Shown in pieces: positions 13,191 to 18,698 of a DNA stretch of 18,698 nucleotides. The stretch spans positions 1-18,698 of the forward strand of contig MFNK01000007.1 of assembly GCA_001782045.1 (NCBI GenBank), given 5' to 3'. Under the pieces are notes generated by a model, which made no database searches, was not told where the DNA came from, and saw only the letters and a list, made by a program, of their open reading frames with translations. The translations under genes and the position numbers were made by a program. Every line of letters begins with the position of its first letter. Position 1 is the stretch's first letter. The stretch is from Candidatus Levybacteria bacterium RIFCSPHIGHO2_01_FULL_36_15b. GTDB lineage: Bacteria > Patescibacteria > Microgenomatia > Levybacterales > UBA12049.

Positions 13191-14477
13191 CTAGCTACCG
13201 TTAAAATTTAGATCAATAGAGGTTAAATTATGAGAGTTGTCCCCAAATGCTCTTGTCGCAAAATAAAGTTCACCGTATATTCCTGTTATTTGATCTGTAG
13301 GTTTGTTTTCAGATAAAAATGTAGGGTAAGTAATAAATCTTTGTCCTGCTGAAAGATTTTGCCACCTAGGGGCACTATTATAGTCACTGTATTTTAAAAC
13401 ATATTTTTCTGGATCCCAATTTTCTAAATCCGAGGAAGTAGAATATGCAAACCCTTCGCCTGTTTCAATTATTGCTAAAAACTTTCCCAAGCCCTCGTTA
13501 TATGAAAGACTGGGTAGAGCAGCATAGCCTCCGCCATTTGGAATTGACAAAACAGGCTTAAGTTGTCCACTTTCATCTTCTATGTTTTCTATAGGTCCTA
13601 ATGTGCCATTCTCCAATATCTGCATTTTGGCAGAATAAATCTGATCTGCGCCTGTTGCCCATTCGATATATTGGATATATAAGTATCCATCTTTGATGAT
13701 AGCCGCAGGTTGTCCAGCGCCTGAGATTCTATCTCCTGGCGGTTGTTGATTTCTGCCCCTTATTATTGGTCCTTTATCTTCCCAACTTAGACCTCCATCA
13801 AATGATTCGAAAAGTGCAACAGTTGCGCTAAAACTATCCGATCCGGCCGAATTTATTCTTTGTTCGCAATGGGCTGTTGCTATTAAATGCATTGGATTTG
13901 TTTCTTTTTCAATTTGCACTACGCTAGCTAGTCCTACATATCCGTTTTTGTAGTCGTTTGAATCAGAAAAATTTCCAGTTGGAACTATTACTTCCCGAAT
14001 TGAAGATTGGTTAAGCTCCCCAGCCAAAATATAATCTTTTAGGCTCTTTTGTCCAGAAGTTTCTATCATCCAAGTAGAAACGTTTGCACTTATAAAATAT
14101 CTTTTACTGCCATCCGGCATAGTGAAATAAGTAATATGTCCGTCCGGTGTCCAGTTTAACCCGTATTCCTGTAGTGACAAATTAGATTCTTCATCTAAAA
14201 CTGGCCTAATCTCACCATTAATAGAAATTGGTTCAGTAGGTTGTGCTGTAGCATCCTGTGATTGCGTAGGAATTACAATTGGAGATTCCACAGGATTTAA
14301 AGTTTCGCTAGGCAACGTAGGGCTTGGTTTTGGAGACGGGCCTTGAGAGGATTCCGCATTCTTAACGCACGATGTTATACCAGCTCCAAGTATAACTGAG
14401 CTCAAAAAAAGCGCTGCCCCCTGCCAAACAATTCTTGGAGGCTTCGGTATTCTTATGTATTCGTCTCTTTCGCTCAT
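13191..14477 (-). CDS. Putative lipoprotein with sialidase/beta-propeller-like domain
   Basis: 428 residues from ATG 14477. A short charged N-terminus (MSERDEYIRIPKPPR) is followed by a hydrophobic segment (about 17-36) ending ITSC, which fits a lipobox with lipidated C37. A Ser/Pro/Thr-rich linker (about 43-83) leads to a beta-rich domain. In it, LFESFDGGLSWEDKGPI resembles the SxDxGxTW Asp-box of sialidases and related propellers, and GAGQPAAIIKDGYLYIQYIEWATG resembles five-bladed glycosidase-like propellers. Catalytic residues cannot be assigned. The frame extends to a GTG at 14501, but that codon lies inside the terminator stem of the previous gene, so ATG 14477, preceded by a weak AAGAAAG, is preferred. 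A cell-surface glycan-binding or hydrolytic role is an inference. Confidence 0.65.
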   Translation of the reverse strand: MSERDEYIRIPKPPRIVWQGAALFLSSVILGAGITSCVKNAESSQGPSPKPSPTLPSETLNPVESPIVIPTQSQDATAQPTEPISINGEIRPVLDEESNLSLQEYGLNWTPDGHITYFTMPDGSKRYFISANVSTWMIETSGQKSLKDYILAGELNQSSIREVIVPTGNFSDSNDYKNGYVGLASVVQIEKETNPMHLIATAHCEQRINSAGSDSFSATVALFESFDGGLSWEDKGPIIRGRNQQPPGDRISGAGQPAAIIKDGYLYIQYIEWATGADQIYSAKMQILENGTLGPIENIEDESGQLKPVLSIPNGGGYAALPSLSYNEGLGKFLAIIETGEGFAYSTSSDLENWDPEKYVLKYSDYNSAPRWQNLSAGQRFITYPTFLSENKPTDQITGIYGELYFATRAFGDNSHNLTSIDLNFNGS

Positions 14478-14489
14478 ATTTCTTTCTTG

Positions 14490-14521
14490 AAAAAATCCCA
14501 CCCCAAATGTGGGGTGGGATT
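14490..14521 (-). terminator. Strong intrinsic terminator between surface genes
   Basis: Minus strand: AATCCCACCCC (14521-14511), loop ACATTT, GGGGTGGGATT (14504-14494), then a run of T down to 14490. It has 11 perfect, GC-rich pairs. It lies 20 nt after the stop of the Pro/Thr-rich gene and 13 nt before the lipoprotein ATG, so the lipoprotein depends on readthrough or an unseen promoter. Confidence 0.92.
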
Positions 14522-14540
14522 AAAAACAATCTTTATGTTT

Positions 14541-15842
14541 TTATCTTACGGTATCTGAATGGGTTGAACCATCAGAATTTATGTAAGTAACTTTAACGGA
14601 ATTAATCTCTGGTCTAGCCAAAGTTTCACTTAAGTCTCTATTGAGTAAGCTTTGGAAATCTTCTTGAGATATTCCTGTGGGACATACAACATATTGTAAG
14701 TCTCCACCCCACTCGAAACTCCACTGAATTGTTCTTTCGTCTCCGTTATAGACGTATATTTGGGCTGTTGAATCATTACTGTCATAGCTTGAATGCCATG
14801 CTCCAGTTCCATTGAGTCTCCATGATCCGTCTCCTTGGAAAATAAACATGTTACCTGTTTTAGTTTCTTTGGGGGAGATTCTCTTATCACCGTTATACCC
14901 ACTATTTCTATGTTCAATATCATCCGTATCCTGTGGACATACTGCCTCAGGTGTAGGCGTTGGGCAAATAGTTGGTTCAGGTGTAGGCGTTGGGCAAACA
15001 CAATTGTCAGGATTCTGAGAAGGAACCGTTGTTGGCTCTACAGAAAACCCTGGGGTATAAGCAGTTAAAGTGCCGTCTTGGTTATAAACTACCAAATCGA
15101 CTACTTCACAGCCGTTGTCACAACCGTGAGCTAATGTTTGTGCTTCCTGTTGTCTTATTACTGCATCTGTATACGCAGGATCAAAGTTTTCTACAACTGA
15201 AAAGCCCCAGTCTCCAAGTCCTGGATTTGCAATAGCTCCGTCTTTGTTAATAAGTGTGACCTGTCCGCTGAAAGCATCGCTGTCGGCTAAGAATATACCG
15301 TCAACCTTAGGGTCTCCAGTTACAACTGCTCCTCTTAAAAGAGGAACCGATTCTCCCACGCTTATTTGTCTGTAGTCTGCGTCTAGATTTAGTGCGGTTC
15401 CATCAGGCAATAGTAACTCCAATTTTGTACTTGTCCAACCTTCTGGTGTAGGTTGTCGCACATATCCATTTTCAGGAGTTTGTGAAGGTGTAGGCTCCGG
15501 TGTTGCCGTAGGCGTTGGCGCCTCAGATGGCGTTGCCGAAGGTGTAGGTGATGCTCCAGCCTCACTTGGTGTAGGCGTGGCTGATGCAGTAGCAGAAGCT
15601 GACGGTTGCTCGGTTGATAAAGGTCTTGGATTAAAACCGCCATTTAAGGCCGTTATTCCTAATGCGCCTGCTAAAATACCTGCTCCTATTAAACCCAAAG
15701 AACCGAATCTTTTTACTGTCCTTTTATTTATATAGATTGCGTCAGGTGTACTTGTTACAGTTCCTGATGCTCTGGGTTCTTGAGCCTGCTCTTGTGCTTG
15801 GCGTTCCCACAGCTCTTCGTTTAAATTTTTTCTTTCTGTCAT
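14541..15842 (-). CDS. Membrane-anchored Pro/Thr-rich surface protein
   Basis: 433 residues, no family recognised. There is a charged cytoplasmic start (1-45), one membrane helix (about 46-66, GSLGLIGAGILAGALGITAL), a low-complexity Pro/Thr/Ser/Ala stalk (about 76-124), then two folded parts. The first (about 125-270) contains HGCDNGCEVVD (a probable disulfide). A Cys-bearing repeat CPTPTPEPT / CPTPTPEAV (283-302) leads to the second (about 305-433), with GDGSWRLNGTGAWH and EWGGDLQYVVCP. It is probably an extracellular protein held by its N-terminal helix. ATG 15842 abuts the TAA of the preceding DUF11 gene, and AAGGGGGTGA is a near-consensus Shine-Dalgarno, the clearest in the window. The two should be one transcript, closed by the terminator at 14490-14521. 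Confidence 0.75.
   Translation of the reverse strand: MTERKNLNEELWERQAQEQAQEPRASGTVTSTPDAIYINKRTVKRFGSLGLIGAGILAGALGITALNGGFNPRPLSTEQPSASATASATPTPSEAGASPTPSATPSEAPTPTATPEPTPSQTPENGYVRQPTPEGWTSTKLELLLPDGTALNLDADYRQISVGESVPLLRGAVVTGDPKVDGIFLADSDAFSGQVTLINKDGAIANPGLGDWGFSVVENFDPAYTDAVIRQQEAQTLAHGCDNGCEVVDLVVYNQDGTLTAYTPGFSVEPTTVPSQNPDNCVCPTPTPEPTICPTPTPEAVCPQDTDDIEHRNSGYNGDKRISPKETKTGNMFIFQGDGSWRLNGTGAWHSSYDSNDSTAQIYVYNGDERTIQWSFEWGGDLQYVVCPTGISQEDFQSLLNRDLSETLARPEINSVKVTYINSDGSTHSDTVR
14947..14998. repeat. 22-bp direct repeat inside the Pro/Thr-rich gene
   Basis: Bases 14947-14968 and 14977-14998 are identical, spaced by exactly 30 bp (10 codons), starting TCAGGTGTAGG and ending TTGGGCAAA. They encode the CPTPTPE repeats. 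The period keeps the frame, so copy number could change without breaking the protein. Confidence 0.9.
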
Positions 15843-16529
15843 TTACTTCTCACCCCCTTGAAAAGTATTAAATCTTTTTCTAATTGCAAATCCTGCTAAT
15901 GCGGCAGGGATAAGTCCAACCAAGCCAACCATTTCGGGACCGGTAGGAGGTGTAGCTCCTATTTTAGGAGCAGGGAATACTTTTCCTAAAACTTGTTTTT
16001 GTACACAAAACTGTGAAGAATCACTATTTTGTGTAGAATTATCAGTTACAGATGCATAGTTAATTAAACAAATTGTAGCCTGGTCAGAGGGCATCATGTT
16101 TGCGTCTGAAAGTTTTGCAACTATTAAATATTCAGTAGTTTTTCCTGCTTCCAAATTTGAAATTGTAAACGTTAGTGTTTTGTTTCCCGAATTATAACTT
16201 CCAGGTCCTGAAACAAAGCTCAAGTATGCCGGGAGTGTATCAACCACTGTTAAAGTAGGAATTGTATTTGAACCTGTATTGGTAACAATAAGTTTAAAGG
16301 TAACGTTTGCTTTGGGGCCGTATTTAGGGTCGTTTATTGAAAGGTTGTCAACAAACAAACCTCCGCCTTTTCCTGGAGTTTGAACTAATTTATTAATATT
16401 GAAGTTATAAGATGGGGGACAAGACTGTCCGCCTCCATAAAGGGCTGTACAATCTGCATTTGCGCTTTGTACTTTAAATAAAAGTACTGCAAAAGCAAAG
16501 ACTGTTAAGAATGTAAATAATTTCTTCAT
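15843..16529 (-). CDS. Secreted DUF11-type protein with sortase-like sorting signal
   Basis: 228 residues. A signal peptide (1-25, cleavage probably after SANA) starts it. Residues about 43-180 match the DUF11/'conserved repeat' Ig-like fold: ANVTFKLIVTNTGSNTIPTLTVVDTLPAYLSF is the characteristic run (about 74-105), with an acid-rich end NSTQNSDSSQ. The C-terminus has the three parts of a cell-wall sorting signal: PPTGPE (194-199), a hydrophobic helix (200-216) and the tail RKRF. The motif departs from LPXTG at its first position. Cysteines at 27, 37, 154 and 175 may form disulfides. It is first in an operon with the Pro/Thr-rich gene. No sortase gene is visible in the window. Confidence 0.78.
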   Translation of the reverse strand: MKKLFTFLTVFAFAVLLFKVQSANADCTALYGGGQSCPPSYNFNINKLVQTPGKGGGLFVDNLSINDPKYGPKANVTFKLIVTNTGSNTIPTLTVVDTLPAYLSFVSGPGSYNSGNKTLTFTISNLEAGKTTEYLIVAKLSDANMMPSDQATICLINYASVTDNSTQNSDSSQFCVQKQVLGKVFPAPKIGATPPTGPEMVGLVGLIPAALAGFAIRKRFNTFQGGEK

Positions 16530-16644
16530 TATATATTTAGTAAACGCTAAAATTATTAGATTTGTTACTCAAATAAGATTATAGGCTTATTACATTTTAT
16601 GGCAGGGTTATTATTACGTTGTCCTATAATAATAGAGTTTTGGA

Positions 16645-16673
16645 ATTATAACATTACCTATAGGCCTTGTCAA
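16645..16673 (-). promoter_or_regulatory. Consensus promoter of the surface-protein operon
   Basis: Minus strand: -35 TTGACA (16673-16668), 17-bp spacer, extended -10 TGT-TATAAT (16653-16645). All twelve hexamer bases match consensus. The predicted leader is about 109 nt and can form TAATAATA/TATTATTA (16634-16609) and AATAAG/CTTATT (16591-16572) hairpins, both AT-rich. Confidence 0.9.
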
Positions 16674-16693
16674 TAGTTTTTTCAATCTTCTTC

Positions 16694-16722
16694 TTGACAA
16701 AAATATAAAGGTATGATGTAAT
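16694..16722 (+). promoter_or_regulatory. Promoter of rho
   Basis: -35 TTGACA (16694-16699), 17-bp spacer, extended -10 TGA-TGTAAT (16714-16722). The start near 16729 gives a leader of about 64 nt. Its -35 is 20 bp from the -35 of the divergent surface operon promoter. Confidence 0.7.
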
Positions 16723-16726
16723 GATG

Positions 16727-16748
16727 TTGCTTTAAATCTTCAAAGCAA
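16727..16748 (+). promoter_or_regulatory. Hairpin at the 5' end of the rho leader
   Basis: TTGCTTT (16727-16733) and AAAGCAA (16742-16748) form a 7-bp stem right at the predicted 5' end of the rho mRNA. rho is commonly autoregulated by early termination in its own leader; whether this hairpin takes part is unknown. Confidence 0.45.
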
Positions 16749-16792
16749 ACGCCCAATCGTGAAGCAAGTCTTTCGATATTGATTAAATACTT

Positions 16793-18052
16793 ATGCCAGT
16801 AAAAAAGAAACTAATAACTCCAGTTGATGATATTGTCGGGACTCCCGATGTTTCAAAAGCTCAGGAACCGGTTACGCAAGTAGCAGAACAGCCTGTGGTA
16901 GAAGAGCGTCAAGCGAGTTCTTATTATGAACCAAGACCTGAACCCCAAGGCATTCCTGTTAAAGGATTTTTAGATGTTCAGCCTGAAGGGCATGGTTTTT
17001 TAAGGCCAAAGTTTATTCCATCCCACCGAGATATTTATATTTCGCAGTCTCAAATCAGACGTTTTATGTTAAGAGGCGGGGATTTGGTAGAGGGAATAGG
17101 AAGGCCTCCTAAGGATACCGAGCGCTATTTCGGACTTTTAAGAGTAGAAAAAGTTAACGATATAGATGCCGACAAAAGCTTGGATAGGCCTTATTTTGAC
17201 GATTTAACTCCTGTTTACCCCAAAAAACAAATAACCTTAACTACAGGAAAGCAGCCATTATCAACCAGAATTATCGATTTGATAGCGCCAATTGGCTTTG
17301 GGCAAAGAGGAATGGTAGTTTCGCCTCCAAAAGCAGGAAAGACTACTATATTAAAGGAATTAGCGGCCGGTATTTCGCAAAACTTCCCAAATGTACACCT
17401 AATGGCAGCATTAATTGGGGAAAGACCGGAGGAAGTTACAGATATAACAAGTAGCGTTAAGGGAGAAGTAATTGCTTCTAACTTTGACGAACCGCCGGAC
17501 GCTCAAACCAGAGTTGCAGAAATTACTCTTGAAAGGGCAAAAAGAGTTGTAGAAACGGGCAAAGACGTAATTATTTTATTAGATTCAATTACAAGGCTGG
17601 CGCGTGCTTATAATTTGTCGGTTGCGCCATCAGGAAGAACTCTTTCCGGAGGATTTGATCCGGCAGCTTTGTGGCCTGCTAAAAAGTTTTTTGGAGCAGC
17701 AAGAAATGCACAGGAAGGTGGCTCACTAACTATAATAGGTACTGCATTGGTAGACACAGGAAGCAGAATGGACGATTTAATTTACGAAGAGTTTAAAGGA
17801 ACAGGCAACATGGAACTTGTCTTGGACAGAAGACTTGCCGATAAAAGAGTATATCCGTCCATTGATATTGAAAGATCAGGCACAAGACAGGAAGAGTTAA
17901 TACTAGATCCGGAAGTTCTAAAAAAGATGGTTACCATGAGAAGAATGCTTTATATGCTTGGAGAAGACGAAAGAACGTCTTTGTTTATAGAAAAACTGGC
18001 AAAAACAGACACAAATGAAGAATTCCTAAACAGCCTCCAAAAAGGTGCCTAA
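16793..18052 (+). CDS. rho: Transcription termination factor Rho
   Basis: 419 residues. Rho is a hexameric RNA-dependent ATPase that ends transcription. The first 55 residues are low-complexity, and the helical Rho-N segment of longer relatives is not visible. The cold-shock-like primary RNA-binding domain (about 56-125) has GHGFLRPKF. The motor domain is complete: Walker A SPPKAGKTT (177-185), ALIGERPEEVTD (206-217), Walker B VIILLDS (259-265), the Q/R-loop region GGFDPAALWPAKKFFGAARN (286-305) and FKGTGNMELVLDR (334-346). No catalytic residue is missing. ATG 16793 has no Shine-Dalgarno. It begins M-P-V, similar in DNA (ATGCCAGTA) to the ATGGCAGTA starts at 523 and 3822. Confidence 0.97.
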   Translation: MPVKKKLITPVDDIVGTPDVSKAQEPVTQVAEQPVVEERQASSYYEPRPEPQGIPVKGFLDVQPEGHGFLRPKFIPSHRDIYISQSQIRRFMLRGGDLVEGIGRPPKDTERYFGLLRVEKVNDIDADKSLDRPYFDDLTPVYPKKQITLTTGKQPLSTRIIDLIAPIGFGQRGMVVSPPKAGKTTILKELAAGISQNFPNVHLMAALIGERPEEVTDITSSVKGEVIASNFDEPPDAQTRVAEITLERAKRVVETGKDVIILLDSITRLARAYNLSVAPSGRTLSGGFDPAALWPAKKFFGAARNAQEGGSLTIIGTALVDTGSRMDDLIYEEFKGTGNMELVLDRRLADKRVYPSIDIERSGTRQEELILDPEVLKKMVTMRRMLYMLGEDERTSLFIEKLAKTDTNEEFLNSLQKGA

Positions 18053-18081
18053 AAGACAAAACTGTCTAAAAGTGCTAAAAT
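18053..18081 (+). promoter_or_regulatory. Promoter of the histidine-phosphatase-like gene (leaderless)
   Basis: Extended -10 TGC-TAAAAT (18073-18081) with a weak -35 AAGACA (18053-18058) at 17 bp. ATG 18089 is 8 nt past the -10. An inverted repeat AGACA-AAAC-TGTCT (18054-18067) overlaps the -35 and could be an operator. Confidence 0.55.
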
Positions 18082-18088
18082 TTGTTGT

Positions 18089-18698
18089 ATGGACGAAGCA
18101 CGCAGCGAAAAAGACATACAATATCCAAACCCTGAGATAAAAGTAATCCTTCAACAACACGGTAAAACTGATAGAACGCGTCCACATAAGGATGATCCAG
18201 AAGAATTAAAAGTCAAAGCAGGTTGGTTAACTCCTGAAGGCGTAGAAGAAGCAAAAGCTACGGCCAGACAAAAAGCTGAGGAAATTTTAGCGCTAGAAAA
18301 AGATGTGACATTCTTTTTTATTAACAGTCCGTCTGTTTGGTTTAGTGAAGGTCTTGCTTATGGTAGACGAGCAGAACAAACCGCTAGAATTTCGGCACAA
18401 GAAATAAAAGCTGTAATTGAAGAGCATAATCTATCACAAGAGCAGGCAGAAGTATATGAGTTTGTAAAATCCTCACTTAAGGGAACAAAGCAGTCTATTC
18501 AAGATACAAAACCGCATGGTTTGCTTGCCGAACCTGATTTATATTATGTTAATAACGCACCTAATCCTACAGGCTATCATAATGCACTAGTTGAAAAATA
18601 CGGAGAAAAATGGGAAGAAGGGTTTCATAAAATGGAAAAGGATTTGGAAGAAATTCGTAAAAACACGGGTGCACATAGCTCTGAAGAGGTTGCTCGGG
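18089..18698 (+). CDS. Histidine-phosphatase-like protein, partial (3' end outside window)
   Basis: At least 203 residues; the frame is still open at the window edge. IKVILQQHGKTD (about 17-28) and WLTPEGVEEAKATA (about 46-59) follow the opening pattern of the histidine phosphatase/phosphoglycerate mutase superfamily, where RHG carries the phosphorylated His and LT..G..QA follows. Here the Arg of RHG is Gln (QHG). The later part is helical and charged (HNLSQEQAEVYEFVKSSL, NALVEKYGEKWEEGFHKMEK). Substrate and activity are unknown. No signal peptide or membrane helix is seen. The start is set by the adjoining promoter. Confidence 0.6.
   Translation, partial: MDEARSEKDIQYPNPEIKVILQQHGKTDRTRPHKDDPEELKVKAGWLTPEGVEEAKATARQKAEEILALEKDVTFFFINSPSVWFSEGLAYGRRAEQTARISAQEIKAVIEEHNLSQEQAEVYEFVKSSLKGTKQSIQDTKPHGLLAEPDLYYVNNAPNPTGYHNALVEKYGEKWEEGFHKMEKDLEEIRKNTGAHSSEEVAR

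Noticed and set aside
14478..14501. GTG start eight codons upstream for the lipoprotein
   Set aside because: The codon lies within the stem of an intrinsic terminator; the ATG at 14477 is better placed and gives a normal signal sequence.
14630..15871. Several overlapping frames on both strands within the Pro/Thr-rich gene
   Set aside because: They arise from the repetitive Pro/Thr/Ser codons; none has a promoter or a sensible protein sequence.
16759..16782. Seven-codon upstream frame (GTG start) in the rho leader
   Set aside because: Too short and without a Shine-Dalgarno to claim as a leader peptide; it could be chance.

Overview
The window is AT-rich bacterial chromosome. It opens with the 3' end of a 23S rRNA gene and a complete 5S rRNA gene. 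It also carries housekeeping genes (a four-domain S1 protein, radA, a PIN-TRAM protein, rho) and several membrane or surface genes. No tRNA, transposase, integrase or CRISPR array is visible. Short intergenic regions, few Shine-Dalgarno sequences, promoters sitting directly on start codons, sugar-transfer membrane proteins and a sortase-like surface protein suggest a Candidate Phyla Radiation / Patescibacteria-type genome, perhaps Microgenomates-like. That placement is an inference from gene content only.

Layout. 1-469: end of the rRNA operon, where the closing helix of 5S runs into a T tract. 485-3066 (+): a protein with two DnaA-domain-IV-like segments and no AAA+ ATPase, then a GT39-like membrane glycosyltransferase. 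3050-3739 (-): a class I methyltransferase whose 3' end overlaps the glycosyltransferase. 3822-4478 (+): an unrecognised protein expressed from a promoter back-to-back with the methyltransferase promoter. 4484-7781 (+): an S1 protein - radA - PIN-TRAM operon. 7782-8253: noncoding, with several hairpins and two intrinsic-terminator-like structures. 8254-8400 (-): an unreported-looking 48-residue basic ORF with its own promoter. 8401-8549: a 14-bp perfect inverted repeat whose arms each contain a consensus DnaA box. 8582-13101 (-): a 1213-residue GT-C-like membrane protein and a GT2-family protein. 13191-16529 (-): a surface module (beta-propeller-like lipoprotein, Pro/Thr-rich anchored protein, DUF11-type protein with a sorting signal). 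16645-18698: divergent consensus promoters, rho, and a partial histidine-phosphatase-like gene cut by the window edge.

The most notable patterns are: (i) at least five genes whose start codon lies 7-10 nt after a -10 box, so their mRNAs are predicted to be leaderless, with a sixth at 12 nt; (ii) three unrelated heptanucleotide tandem arrays at gene borders, one of which sits inside the 5' end of the S1 gene and sets which start codon is in frame; (iii) a DnaA-IV-only protein in the same neighbourhood as a pair of perfect inverted DnaA boxes, one of them covering the predicted transcription start of the 48-residue ORF. The last link is only a hypothesis.
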